NCBI GenBank assembly: GCA_963823515.1
Contig: CAWGMB010000019.1
Span: 496,001 to 560,000, forward strand
Reading direction: 5' to 3'
Source: Miltoncostaea sp963823515
GTDB lineage: Bacteria > Actinomycetota > Thermoleophilia > Miltoncostaeales > Miltoncostaeaceae
Length of the DNA stretch: 64,000 nucleotides
The notes below the pieces were generated by a model. It was given only the letters and a program-made list of their open reading frames with translations, searched no databases and was not told the DNA's origin. Position numbers and translations under genes: made by a program. Each line of letters starts with the position of its first letter. Positions within the stretch are counted from its first letter, which is position 1. Positions 1 through 8,836 of this stretch are shown in pieces.

Positions 1-489
1 CCCGGCGCAGGCGGGGGTCGACCAGGGGATGTCGTGGAACGGCGCCTCGTGGAACCGCGCCATGGCGATCATCCAGTAGCCCCCGTCGACCCCGGGTCCG
101 AGCACCACGTCGGCGCCGCCGTCGAGCAGGTCGAACGCGCGCGTGAGCTCTCCCGCCGGGAGGCCGGGCACATCCGACGAGACGAGCGCCAAGGGCCCCT
201 CGGCGGTCCGGATCGCCTCGCGCAGCGCCGCACCGAGGCCCCGCCCCTGCTGGACGTGGATCGCCACGCCGGGCCCGAGGACGCGGGCGAGCGCCGCGGC
301 CTCGCGCCCGTCCGGGCAGAGCACTCCGACCTCGTCGGCCTCGGCCCGGCACGCCTCCAGCGTGTCGCGGAGCATGGCCTCGGCGAGGTCGGCGGCGAGC
401 TCGGGCGAGAGCGGCGGCACGAGCCGGGTCTTGGAGCGGCCCGCCTGCGGCGCCTTGGCCACCACGAGCACCCGCCGCCGGGCCGTCAT
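1..489 (-). CDS. DUF2064 / TIGR04282-type glycosyltransferase (partial, 3' end outside window)
   Basis: Reading leftwards from an ATG at 489, 163 codons are visible and the frame is still open at the window edge. The N-terminus carries the family signature K-A-P-x-x-G-x-x-K-T-R-L (about residues 11-22), followed by an SSDVPGLP acidic motif and a DGGYW motif near residue 140. These mark the GT-A-like nucleotidyl/glycosyl transferases called rSAM/selenodomain-associated transferase 1. Its start overlaps the stop of the upstream GT2 gene by 4 nt (ATGA), so the pair is co-translated; such pairs are common. The acceptor cannot be told from sequence. Confidence 0.85.
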   Translation of the reverse strand, partial: MTARRRVLVVAKAPQAGRSKTRLVPPLSPELAADLAEAMLRDTLEACRAEADEVGVLCPDGREAAALARVLGPGVAIHVQQGRGLGAALREAIRTAEGPLALVSSDVPGLPAGELTRAFDLLDGGADVVLGPGVDGGYWMIAMARFHEAPFHDIPWSTPACAG

Positions 490-1105
490 GTGTGCCTCAG
501 TGCGACGGCCAGCATCCGCGCGCCCGCGAGGGTCGAGGGCCCGAGCCGCCCGGCCACCTTGGACTCGCCCCCGCGCCTGCGCCGGACCGCGACGTCGCAC
601 TCGGCGATCGACAGGCCCCGGCGGGACGCCCGGACGACCATCTCGGTCGGCCAGCCGTAGCCGCCCTCGCTCATCTCGAGCTCCCGCAGCGCGTCGGCAC
701 GGATGGCGCGCATGCAGGGGATGTCGTGGACGCGCAGCCCGTGGGCGAGACGCAGCACGCGGGTGACGAGCGCGTTGCCGAGTCGTTGGTGCCGTCCCAT
801 CGCCCGGGCTCGATACGGGTGCGGGCGCCCAGGCAGAGCTCCACCCGTCCGGTGAGCACCGGTTCGAGCACCCGCGGCAGATCGCGCGGGTCGCAGCTTC
901 CGTCGCCGTCGAGGAAGACGATCACCTCGGCCTCGGTGGCGGCCGCCCCCGCGGCGCACGCGCGGCCGTAGCCGCGACGCGGCTCCACTACGACGCGCGC
1001 GCCGCCCCGCTTCGCGACCGCGACGGTGTCGTCACGCGATCCTCCGTCGACGACGATGATCTCGTCGGCGACGCCAGCGGGCCATTCCGCGAGGACGCTC
1101 CGCAC
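486..1105 (-). pseudogene. family 2 glycosyltransferase, N-terminally truncated and frameshifted
   Basis: Two frames together give a GT2 domain: an N-part with the nucleotide-binding DGGSRDDT and the FLDGDGS (DxD-like) motif, and a C-part with GRHQRLGNALVTR and GESKVAG motifs typical of dolichol-phosphate-mannose-synthase-like enzymes. The frame changes near 803-808, where one G appears missing (GGGCGATGG reads through if one G is restored). The first strand and the usual VVIPALNEE start are absent: the GT reading begins abruptly at VRSVLAEWP, directly against the unrelated fragment upstream. The gene would therefore be defective at its 5' end even if the internal shift is a sequencing error. 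Stop overlaps the next gene by 4 nt. Confidence 0.75.
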
Positions 1106-1268
1106 GCGTCTGCACGACGAGCTCCTTCGTCGCGAGGTCGACGGTGGTGGCGTTCATCACCTGGGAGAGGAAGGGCGCCAGCGCGGCCAGGGTGTCCGGC
1201 GAGCCGGCGAGCGCCTTGGTGATGTTCGAGGCGTCGCCGTCGGACGGGTAGAGCCCCCTCACCCGCAT
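1106..1268 (-). pseudogene. N-terminal fragment resembling AhpD / carboxymuconolactone decarboxylase family
   Basis: From an ATG at 1268 about 50 residues read as an AhpD-like N-terminus: a helix with SPDTLAALAPFLSQVMN and then LATKELVVQTRAE, which matches the segment just before the CxxC redox motif of this family. The CxxC part itself never appears; the homology stops at about 1110 and GT2 sequence starts in another frame. The fragment could be the 5' end of a gene joined to the middle of a GT2 gene by deletion or by misassembly. Family assignment is from pattern only. Confidence 0.4.
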
Positions 1269-1312
1269 CCCCGCCTGCTCGCGCCCGACGAGCGGCAGTC
1301 GCGCCTCCCCGC

Positions 1313-1864
1313 TCAGAAGATCCGCCAGCGGCGCAGGTCGGGCCGCCTGGCCAGCACCCACGCATCCAGTCCCCACACCCGTCCCGACGGGACCAGGGCG
1401 AGGATCACCAGTGGCACGTACTCGTGGGGCTGCTCGAACGCCCAGCGGTTGCTGGAGAAGTACAGGCCGGCGAGGAAGAGCTGCTGCCCCAGGCCCAGCA
1501 ACGCGGCGCCCCGGCTGGCGAGCCCGACGATCAGGAGGGCCCCGACGCCCAGCTCCATGGCGGTGATCAGCCACTGGAAGACGTCCCAGTGGGCCAGGAT
1601 CACGTCGTCGGCGATCCACCCGAGCCCGGGGAGGTCGGTCCGTGCGCCCTCGTTCTCGAGGATCGACCGCGCCAGGCCGCGGTCGATGAGATTCGCCGAG
1701 TAGGGCCCGATCGAGATGTCGGTGAAGGCGAAGAGTTTCGCGAGGCCGTTCGCGAAGAGGATCACCCCGAAGAAGATGCGCAGGGCGGCAAGGCCCCGTG
1801 CGAGGACGCGGGAGTCGGGGATGAGGTCCTCGGGACGGGCCACGGGCGAAGCGGTGTCGCTCAT
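1313..1864 (-). CDS. DoxX family membrane protein
   Basis: A 183-residue integral membrane protein with about four hydrophobic helices. The first (residues about 24-45, LRIFFGVILFANGLAKLF) and the third (ITAMELGVGALLIVGLASR) match the DoxX/DoxD fold, whose members are membrane subunits of quinone-linked oxidoreductases or of redox-stress complexes. The segment ending in a WAFEQPHEYVP loop before the last helix also fits. The start ATG is preceded at 6 nt by a TAGTGT element, so the message is probably leaderless. The specific substrate is unknown. Confidence 0.8.
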   Translation of the reverse strand: MSDTASPVARPEDLIPDSRVLARGLAALRIFFGVILFANGLAKLFAFTDISIGPYSANLIDRGLARSILENEGARTDLPGLGWIADDVILAHWDVFQWLITAMELGVGALLIVGLASRGAALLGLGQQLFLAGLYFSSNRWAFEQPHEYVPLVILALVPSGRVWGLDAWVLARRPDLRRWRIF

Positions 1865-1870
1865 GGAGCG

Positions 1871-1876
1871 ACACTA
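1871..1876 (-). promoter_or_regulatory. -10 element TAGTGT, probable leaderless promoter of the DoxX gene
   Basis: TAGTGT on the minus strand ends 6 nt before the ATG at 1864, so transcription would begin at or next to the start codon. The same spacing recurs at many genes in this window. No TTGACA-like -35 is evident. Confidence 0.5.
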
Positions 1877-2005
1877 GCGACGGGGCCGCGCGCGCATCTG
1901 AACAGTCGATTACGGGTCTGGTCTCCGTGGGGGCGGGAGCGGCGACGAGGTTGCCGCATCCCGGTCCGTGCGCGACGCTCGGACTCCCTACGAGGAGCCG
2001 CCGCC

Positions 2006-2383
2006 ATGCCCAGCCCGGAGATCGCCGTCCCGGTGCTCCACGAATTCCTCACCGCGTTCAACGCCCACGACGTTAACGCGATCATGTCCTTCTTCGCCGA
2101 GGACTGCGTGTTCGACATGCCACGAGGGCCCGCACCGGGAGGACGGCGGCTGGTCGGCAAGCAGCAGGTCCGGGACGCCATCCAGTCCCGGTTCGACGGG
2201 ATTCCGGATGTCCGGTACGGGGACGACAGCCACTGGCTCTGCGGTGACCGGGGCGTCTCCGAGTGGACGCTCCGAGGCACGCAGCGAACCGGCGAGGCGA
2301 TCGAGGTGCGCGGGTGCGACCTGTTCCAGTTCGCCGACGGGAAGATCAGTCGAAAGGATTCCTTCTGGAAGATCGTCAACTGA
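2006..2383 (+). CDS. SnoaL/NTF2-like protein
   Basis: A 125-residue protein of the size and pattern of the NTF2-like superfamily (SnoaL/ketosteroid-isomerase-like): an N-terminal helix with FLTAFNAHDVNAIMSFFAEDC, then the FxMPRGP segment, the RFDGIPD loop, and a sheet ending in FADGKISRKDSFWKI. The ATG is chosen because GAGGAG lies at 1992-1997, 8 nt upstream. The fold serves as either isomerase/hydrolase or a ligand-binding dimer; the function here is open. Its 3' end overlaps the convergent gene by 8 nt. Confidence 0.8.
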   Translation: MPSPEIAVPVLHEFLTAFNAHDVNAIMSFFAEDCVFDMPRGPAPGGRRLVGKQQVRDAIQSRFDGIPDVRYGDDSHWLCGDRGVSEWTLRGTQRTGEAIEVRGCDLFQFADGKISRKDSFWKIVN

Positions 2384-2963
2384 CCGGGCTCGCGCCGGCT
2401 CCCGGTGCTCCTGCACCGCCGCCGCCCGATCGGAGGAGCCCGATCACTCCACGTCGCGCCGCCAACGCCTCCGCCTTCAGGAGGGCCCGACCCGCCGCCT
2501 CGCGGGCGCTCTCCCCGTACTCCATGACCCAGGCGCCGCCGGGCAGGCCGCCCACGAACATGTACCAGCCGCCCGAGTGGTGGGCGCGCGGTCCGTCGAA
2601 GTGGCACGAGGGCACCCGCAGTCTGAGCTCGGCGAGTCGCGCCTCGTCGGCGGGCTCGAGCGGCTCGCCGGCCGGAGCGCCGAGACCGGTGGCGAACTCC
2701 TCCAGAACCGAGATCCACGGCTCGCCGTCGCGCGTGCGCCCGGTGAGGGCCCGGACCGCGTCGGCGACCGTCGGCCAGAGCGCGTCGTCCGGCGCCGGGT
2801 CGTCGCCCCGGGTCCATCCGCACAGGTGCTCGGCGATCATCACCCGCTCCCCGTCGGGGAGGTCCAGGCGCAGTAGCCGCGCGCGCGGGCGGCTCAGGTC
2901 CCGCACGACCACCCGGCCGTCGGGGGCCTCGAGCGTGATCCGCCGCCCGCCGCCGTGCGTCAC
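2376..2963 (-). CDS. hypothetical protein, 195 aa
   Basis: I do not recognise this family. The protein is soluble, with no signal peptide or membrane helix. A basic N-terminal beta-rich region (residues 1-50) includes GERVMIAEHLCGWTRGDD; the middle has SVLEEFATGLGAP; a conserved-looking SGGWYMFVGGLPGGAWVMEYG stretch lies near residue 130-150, and the tail is glycine/alanine-rich and probably disordered. Codon use (G/C third positions) supports coding. It is convergent with the SnoaL-like gene and ends 13 nt before the sugar gene cluster reads in on the same strand. Confidence 0.6.
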   Translation of the reverse strand: MTHGGGRRITLEAPDGRVVVRDLSRPRARLLRLDLPDGERVMIAEHLCGWTRGDDPAPDDALWPTVADAVRALTGRTRDGEPWISVLEEFATGLGAPAGEPLEPADEARLAELRLRVPSCHFDGPRAHHSGGWYMFVGGLPGGAWVMEYGESAREAAGRALLKAEALAARRGVIGLLRSGGGGAGAPGAGASPVS

Positions 2964-2975
2964 GGCCCGGGAACG

Positions 2976-3680
2976 CTACGCGGAGTCGTGGCCGATCATC
3001 TCCTCGGCCGGGACGTCCCGCCACACCTGGGCGGGCAACCCGGCCACGAGCTTGCCGTCGGGGACGTCGCGGGTGACCAGCGCGCCGGCGGCCACGAAGG
3101 CCTCCGCGCCGATCTCGATGCCGGGGAGGATCACGACGCCCCCGCCCACGCGCGCGCCACGCCGGATGATCGCGCCCTTGATCTTCTCGTGGCGCGCCTC
3201 CGTGCGGCCCATGTAGTTGTCGTTCGTCGTCGTCACGCACGGGGCGATGAAGACGTGGTCCTCGAGTTCCGAGTAGGCCGTGATGTACGAGTTCGACTGG
3301 ATCTTGGTGAACGCGCCGATCGGCACGTCGTTCTCCACACACACCCCACGACCGACGACCACGCCCTCGCCGAGGGTGCAGCGCTCGCGCACGGAGGCCT
3401 GGTCGCCGATGATCACGTCCGCGGCGAGCACCGTGCCGGCATAGACGACGGCGCCGCTGCACACGGCCGCCCCGGCGCCGATCTCCAGTGGGGCGAGCGG
3501 CTCCCTCTTCTTGCTGGTGGAGCGCTTGGAGAGCTTGGGCTGCTTGCCCAGGACGACGTTGTCCTGGATCACGCAGCCGTCGCCGATGATGGTGCCGTCG
3601 TGGATCACGACGTTGGCGCCGATCTCGACGTCGGCGCCGATGACGACGCCCTCCCCCAGGACCAGGTTCTCGCGGCTCAT
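2976..3680 (-). CDS. hexapeptide-repeat acyltransferase, WbpD/WlbD-like
   Basis: A 234-residue left-handed beta-helix protein built of repeated [LIV]-G-x4 hexapeptides (VIGADVEIGANVVIHDG and onward through residue 200). The loop with AYSELEDHVFIAPCVTTTNDN carries the ATxxND-type motif seen in WbpD, which N-acetylates UDP-2-acetamido-3-amino-2,3-dideoxy-glucuronate. It lies in a run with WbpA-like and WbpB-like genes and its ATG overlaps the WbpB-like stop by 4 nt. It is slightly longer than the usual 190-200 residues because of an inserted basic KRSTSKKREP loop near residue 50. Alternative: another sugar O/N-acetyltransferase. Confidence 0.8.
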   Translation of the reverse strand: MSRENLVLGEGVVIGADVEIGANVVIHDGTIIGDGCVIQDNVVLGKQPKLSKRSTSKKREPLAPLEIGAGAAVCSGAVVYAGTVLAADVIIGDQASVRERCTLGEGVVVGRGVCVENDVPIGAFTKIQSNSYITAYSELEDHVFIAPCVTTTNDNYMGRTEARHEKIKGAIIRRGARVGGGVVILPGIEIGAEAFVAAGALVTRDVPDGKLVAGLPAQVWRDVPAEEMIGHDSA

Positions 3681-4708
3681 GCGCTCACTCCCGTGGACAG
3701 TGTGACCGGCCGGCCCGAGGACGCCAGCGACTCGCTCATCGCCTCCAGCACCTCGACCACGACCGCGCCGGCGGCGCCGTCGGAGGGCGTCGGGGCCCGG
3801 TCGGTCACCGCGGCCACGAAGCGCTCGCACACCAGGCGCAGGGGCTCGGTGGCCGGGATCTTCGGGATGTGGATGTCGCCGGAGCGGACCTGGATGTACT
3901 CGCCGTAGGTCTCGGTGCGCGGGATCGGGCCCTTGTCGTAGATCGTCACCTTGCGCTCGGTCTCCATGTCGTCGAAGACCACCATCCGCTCCGAGCCGAT
4001 CACGGTCATCTTCCGCATCTTGTGCGGGTCGAGCCAGCTCAGGTGCAGGTGGCCGATGATCCCCGACGGGAACTTGATGCGGCCGAAGACCACGTCCTCG
4101 ACGCCGGGTTGCAGGTAGCTCTCGCCGCTGGCCGACACCTCGGAGGGGCGCTCGCCCACCAGCCACAGCATCACGGAGATGTCGTGGGGGCCGAGGCTCC
4201 AGAGGGCGTTCTCGTCGGCGCGGACGATGCCGAGGTTCTGCCGGTTGCCGTAGAGGTAGAAGACCTGCCCGAGGCGGCCCTCGTCGATGATGTCCTTCAG
4301 CTTCTGCACGGCGGGGTGGTAGACGAGCAGGTGATCGACCATCAGCACGCGCTCGCGCGAGCCGGCCAGCGCGACCAGCTCGCGGGCGTCGACTCCGGTC
4401 AGCGCCAGGGGCTTCTCCACGAAGGCGTCCTTGCCCGCGTCCAGGGCCATCCGCGTCAGCGCGGCGTGCGTGGGGACCGGGGTGGCGATGACCACCGCGT
4501 CGAGCGTCTCGTCCTCGAGGAGGTCCTCGTAGCGCGTCGTGAAGCTGCTGCCCGGGTAGGCGTCGCGGTGCCGGTCGAGCACGGCGTCGTCGCGGTCGCA
4601 GACCCACGCGAGGCGGCAGCCCTGCATGCGGTCGAAGTTGCGGGCGAGGTTGGGGCCCCAGTAGTTCATGCCCACGACCCCGAGGCGGACCTCGCGTGCG
4701 TCACCCAT
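3677..4708 (-). CDS. Gfo/Idh/MocA family sugar-nucleotide dehydrogenase, WbpB/WlbA-like
   Basis: A 343-residue two-domain oxidoreductase. The Rossmann motif GVVGMNYWGPNLARNF is at residues 10-25, the EKPLAL motif near residue 100 carries the conserved Lys, and the DHLLVYHPA and GPHDISVMLWL segments contain the expected His/Asp residues. The WGPNLARN wording is typical of WlbA/WbpB, which oxidise UDP-GlcNAcA at C3. Start and stop overlap the flanking genes (1 and 4 nt), so translation is coupled. The aminotransferase that should follow (WbpE) is not in the window. Confidence 0.85.
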   Translation of the reverse strand: MGDAREVRLGVVGMNYWGPNLARNFDRMQGCRLAWVCDRDDAVLDRHRDAYPGSSFTTRYEDLLEDETLDAVVIATPVPTHAALTRMALDAGKDAFVEKPLALTGVDARELVALAGSRERVLMVDHLLVYHPAVQKLKDIIDEGRLGQVFYLYGNRQNLGIVRADENALWSLGPHDISVMLWLVGERPSEVSASGESYLQPGVEDVVFGRIKFPSGIIGHLHLSWLDPHKMRKMTVIGSERMVVFDDMETERKVTIYDKGPIPRTETYGEYIQVRSGDIHIPKIPATEPLRLVCERFVAAVTDRAPTPSDGAAGAVVVEVLEAMSESLASSGRPVTLSTGVSA

Positions 4709-6020
4709 CAGAGCTTCCAGACCTTTCCGTCGACCGCCGGAACCACGTTGCGCAGATCGACGACCAGGCTCGACTCGCGGGCCACCATCTCCCAGTCGAC
4801 GCCCGAGTGGGCGGTCACGACCACCACGACGTCATGGCCGGCCAGCGCCTCCGCGGTCATGCCGACGGACCTCATCCCCAGCTTGGGGAGCTCCGGAACG
4901 TGCGGGTCGTGGTACTCAACGTGGGCGCCGTCGGCCTGCAGCAGCTCGATGATGCGCAGAGAGGGGCTCTCGCGCGTGTCGTTGACGTCGGCCTTGTAGG
5001 AGATCCCCATCACCAGGACGCGACTGCCGTTGAGGGCCTTGCGGCGGCTGTTGAGCGCACGGCCCACCTTGGTGACGCAGAACTGCGGCATCTGCGAGTT
5101 GACCTTGCCGGCGAGCTCGATGAACTCCGTGTGCAGGTCGAACTCGCGCGCCTTCCAGGTGAGGTAGAAGGGGTCGATCGGGATGCAGTGCCCGCCGAGC
5201 CCCGGCCCCGGGCGGAACGGCATGAACCCGAAGGGCTTGCTGGCGGCCGCGTCGATCACGTCCCAGACGTCGATGTCCATCCGGTCACAGAGCATCGCCA
5301 GCTCGTTCACGAGGGCGATGTTGACGCTGCGGAAGATGTTCTCGAGCAGCTTGGTCAGCTCGGCGACCTCGGGACTGGTCACGGGGACGAGCGTCTCGCA
5401 GGCCAGGCCGTAGAGCTCCATCGCCCGGCGGGTGCACTCGGGGGTGAGCCCGCCGACAACCTTCGGCGTGGTGGCCGTGGTCCAGTCGGTGCGGCCCGGG
5501 TCCACGCGCTCCGGGGAGAACGCGAGGTGGAAGTCCTTGCCGGCCGTCAGGCCGGACCGCTGCAGCACCGGGGCGAGCTCCTCGCGCGTGGTGCCCGGGT
5601 AGGTGGTGCTCTCGAGCACCACCAGCTGGCCGGGCCGCAGGCGCTGGGCCAGGCTCTCCGCCGCGCCGAGGACCGCCGACAGATCGGGCTCGCGGTGCTC
5701 GGTGAGCGGAGTGGGCAGGCAGATCAGGATCGCGTCGACCGCGCGCAGCGCGTCCCACGAGGTGGTGGCGCGGATCAGGCCCTTCTCGACCAGCGGCCCG
5801 AGCCGTGACGACGGGATGTCCTCGATGTACGAGGTGCCCGCGTTGATCGTGTCCACTTTGGACTGGATCGCGTCCAGCCCCAGCACGACGACGCCCGCCT
5901 CGGCGAAGGTGACCGCGAGGGGGAGTCCGACGTAGCCGAGGCCGACGATGCCGACCTGTGGAGCGCTCGAGCTCAGGCGGGGCCCGGCGCGGGCGCCGGG
6001 TGGGAGTAGGGCAGGCTCAT
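4708..6020 (-). CDS. nucleotide-sugar 6-dehydrogenase, WbpA-like (frameshift near the start)
   Basis: UDP-glucose/GDP-mannose dehydrogenase family. The NAD motif GLGYVGLPLA is encoded at about 5913-5942, upstream of the first in-frame ATG/GTG of the downstream frame. The best start is the ATG at 6020 in another frame; restoring one C in the run near 5970 joins MSLPYSHPAPAPGP to the Rossmann fold. The catalytic Cys sits in GLGGHCIPIDPFYL, and the C-terminal UDP-binding domain contains GISYKADVNDTRESP. These enzymes oxidise a UDP-hexose(amine) to the uronate with two NAD+. Gene order with WbpB- and WbpD-like genes favours UDP-GlcNAc as substrate. Confidence 0.85.
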
Positions 6021-6106
6021 CAGCGACGATCTAGTGTACGGAAACGGCGACCAGAAAGGGTCGGCTCCTGAATCAAGAGACGCTTCTCGCCGGTCTTCCC
6101 CGCCTG

Positions 6107-6679
6107 GTGCGCGTGGCCGACGAGACCCGGTGGCGGGGCCAGTCGTGCGTGGCGACGGCCTTCGTCGTGACGGTCTTCTGGCTCTGCACCTGGCTCCTGG
6201 AGGAGCCGGTGCGCCCCGGTGCCGTCGCGCTCGCGGCAGCCGCCGCGGCGATCCCGACCCTGATGGTCGCGTCGCTGCTCGCGGGCGGGCGCATCCGGGA
6301 GAGCCTCACCCGGGCGGTCCCGCCCCCCCGCGCGAGCATCCACGAGACCCTCGCTGCGACGCGCGAGCGCCGGGTGCGGTTGAGCGGGGTCGTGCTGACG
6401 GGGATCGTCGCCCTCCTGCTGTTCGACAGCTTCACCGGCGGGGGCGGGATCATGGCGGGCCTGGTCGCCGGCCTGCTGGGAGCCCTGGGCGCGGCCGACT
6501 GGCGCGAGTCGCGTCAGTGGGAACGGGCCGAGGGCGAGCGCGAGACGCGCATCTTCGTGATCGTCCGCCCCGACGCCCTCTCGCCGCGCCTCGGCGCGAC
6601 CGAGGTGTACGAGACGCCCCGGCCCGGCGGCGATCACGACCGGCGGACGGAGCCCAGCCCCTTCGACCTGGAGATCTGA
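6107..6679 (+). CDS. hypothetical membrane protein, 190 aa
   Basis: Four likely membrane helices: residues about 16-32 and 36-60 (VFWLCTWLL; AAAAIPTLMVASLLAG), then two near residues 95-130 (LSGVVLTGIVALLLF; GGIMAGLVAGLLGALGA). The C-terminal 60 residues are charged and cytoplasmic-looking. No family recognised. The GTG at 6107 is the first standard start, but the frame stays open to a CTG at 6068 and AGAAAGGG at 6053-6060 is correctly spaced for that CTG, so the true protein may begin 13 residues earlier (or the CTG is a misread ATG/GTG/TTG). It diverges from the WbpA-like gene. Confidence 0.65.
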   Translation: MRVADETRWRGQSCVATAFVVTVFWLCTWLLEEPVRPGAVALAAAAAAIPTLMVASLLAGGRIRESLTRAVPPPRASIHETLAATRERRVRLSGVVLTGIVALLLFDSFTGGGGIMAGLVAGLLGALGAADWRESRQWERAEGERETRIFVIVRPDALSPRLGATEVYETPRPGGDHDRRTEPSPFDLEI

Positions 6680-6710
6680 GCCCGCATCCGGCGGCGCCGG
6701 ATGCGGGCTC
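6678..6710. terminator. bidirectional hairpin between convergent genes
   Basis: A perfect 15-bp stem (gagcccgcatccggc and its complement) with a GGC loop. It overlaps the stop codon of the membrane protein on the plus strand and sits 10 nt beyond the stop of the convergent secreted protein. There is no T-run, as is usual for such GC-rich genomes. Confidence 0.65.
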
Positions 6711-6719
6711 AGCCGGTCC

Positions 6720-8696
6720 TCAGCGGCGTAGCTTCGCGGCCCGGATCTTGGCGGCCCGGATCTTGGCGGCCCGGATCTTGGCGGCCCGGATCTTCGCCTT
6801 CTTGCGCAGCACCTTCTTGCTGGCGACGCAGAAGTTGCTCACGCCCACGGGGCGCCGGGTGAACGCGGTCCCGGTGTAGGGCCACACGCGCCAGACATAG
6901 CAGGTGCCGGCCTTCAGGCGCTTGGCCGGCGCCCGGTACGCCCGCCCGCGCGGGAAGCGCGAGAGCACCTTGCGGACCTTCGGCTTCGCCTTGGCGGTCT
7001 TGCCCGGGGTCACTCGGAACACCTGCAGGTTGTAGAGCTTGGTGCCGCGCGGGCCCCTCTTCCAGCGCAGCACGGGTCGCAGCGTCGGCAGCGTCTTGCC
7101 CGCCTTGGGCAGCAGGCGCAGGGCGTTCTGCTTGGGGAGGGCGGCGAGGAAGGCCGTCCTCTTCTCCTGGGCGGGCGTGGGCGCAACGAGCGGAGCCAGG
7201 ACGGTGAAGGGCTCGCTCGTCAGCTCGGAGGCGTTGCCCGCCACGTCGATCTGGCCGGACCCTGAACGAGTACGGCCCCTCGGGCAGCGTCGGCAGCTCA
7301 GCCGACGTCACGGGTGTGTCGATCGGGCCGTAGACGATTCCCGGCCGAGTCCACGACCGACCAGCGCGAGTAGGCGCCCGGCTCGATGGTCCAGGTGAAG
7401 GTCGGAATCGCCCCGATCGCCGGGAAGGTCGGGCGGGTGAGGATCGTCGGCGCGACTGGCGCGGTCGTGTCGATGGCGAAGGAGCGGCTCGCCTCGGCGC
7501 TGCTCGCGCCGGCCGGCGGTGAACTGGGTCAGGTGGAAGACGTAGTCGCCGTCGGCGAGCGCGGCGATCGTCGGTCTCCGTGCCGGCGCCGCCCCCCTGG
7601 CGGATCGGCTGCTGCGGCCGGCCGTGGTAGCTCCCACTGGAAGTGTCTCGCTGTCCCTGCCACGTGAAGGTGGGCGAGGAGTCGCGGGTCGGCGCGCTCG
7701 GGCCGCCGGTGATCACGGGTGGGGCGGGACCGTCGGATCGATCTTCAGGTCGAAGGCGTCGAGCGGCGGCGGTTGCCGACCTTGTCGATGGACGCACCAC
7801 CCTCCAGCGGACGACGTGTTGGCCGGGATCGGTCCGCCGCTCCAGGCGGAGCGCGAGCGGCCCGGTACTCGCCGATGCCGCCGTTGCTGTTCACCGTGGC
7901 GAGCAGCTTCCACCCGTTGGACGAGAACGTGTCGTCCTCCGGCCGACAGGACACTCGTACGGCCGACTCCCGACAGTGAGTCGAGCGCCGGGTCAGCCAG
8001 GTGAGGCTCGCTGGCCCGCGGGACCAGCGCGCCGGTGCTGGTCGGGGCCGGCTTGGTGGGCGCGCTGCCGTCGACGCTGAAGGTCGGGATGGGGACCGTC
8101 GTGGTCTTGCCGACGATGTCGGTGACCGGGGTCGGTCTCGCCGGCGATGTCCTTGCCGTCGGTGTTCCAGGTGAGGTCGGCGCAGGCGCCGCCCGGCAGG
8201 CCGTCGTCATCGCCGCAGGTGAGCTTGATGATGAGCGGCCGTGAGGGTAGAAGCCATGGACAGCGTGCCGACGCCGCGGTCGGCCGTGATCGTGGCGCCG
8301 TCGGGCCGGTTCGGTCCACGATGATGGGGACGTCGAGTAGGCACTCGGGAGGCCCCACGTCTCGCAGCGCCCGGACCCTGAGGTAGTAGAGGCCGACGGC
8401 CGCCGGCCGACGTTGGCATTGAACGTCGCCGCGTCGACGGAGATCGGGCTGTTCGGCGGCTCGCCCAGGCTGTCGACCGAGTCGATCTCGTAGGACCGGG
8501 ACGGTCGAACCCACGTCCGGCGTCGGTGCGGCCCACGTCAGGGAGACCACCGTGGCGACGGTGGGGCTCGTGGGCGAGATCGCCGCAGCGGGCGGGGCGT
8601 CGAGGCCATTGCGGGCGCGCGAGCGCAGCCAGGCCCGCCGCGGCGATGGCCAGGCCGCTGATCAGTGCGCAGGAGCGCGCGCACGGGACGCTTCAT
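6720..8696 (-). pseudogene. large secreted Ig-like/FN3-like repeat protein, reading broken by many frame changes
   Basis: From the ATG at 8696 a signal peptide (MKRPVRALLR then, one base out, LISGLAIAAAGLAALA) leads into Ig/FN3-like modules. Recognisable pieces occur in all three frames: SPTVATVVSLTWAAPTPDVG, PPVITGGPSAPTRDSSPTF(TW), ALADGDYVFHLTQFTAG and FTVLAPLVAPTPAQEKR. The last 174 codons (7244-6720) are uninterrupted and end in a basic, repeat-built tail. I count roughly ten single-base shifts in 2 kb. Either this is a decaying adhesin-like surface protein or the stretch is poorly sequenced; similar shifts in essential genes elsewhere favour error. Extracellular or wall-associated location is inferred from the signal peptide. 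Confidence 0.65.
6736..6795. repeat. four 15-bp tandem repeats encoding KIRAA pentapeptides
   Basis: The unit gcggcccggatcttg is repeated four times head to tail with a single terminal mismatch. On the minus strand it encodes A-K-I-R-A steps at the very C-terminus of the secreted protein, giving a strongly basic amphipathic tail. Confidence 0.9.
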
Positions 8697-8836
8697 GGGA
8701 CTCTCTACCGCCAGGAGTTTGGGAGGCATTCAGCAGATCTTATTCACGGACCTCGACCCTACTGTCGACTGGCCGATGGTCCAGCCTCGGCGTCACGAAG
8801 GGGTGGTTCTCCCGCGGCGCGTGGTAACGGAAATGC

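Noticed and set aside
1032..1874. A single 280-residue open frame covering the DoxX gene and the AhpD-like piece
   Set aside because: Within 1313-1864 another frame has the DoxX motifs and hydrophobic helices; the long frame is Arg/Pro-rich there and only its last ~60 codons look coding.
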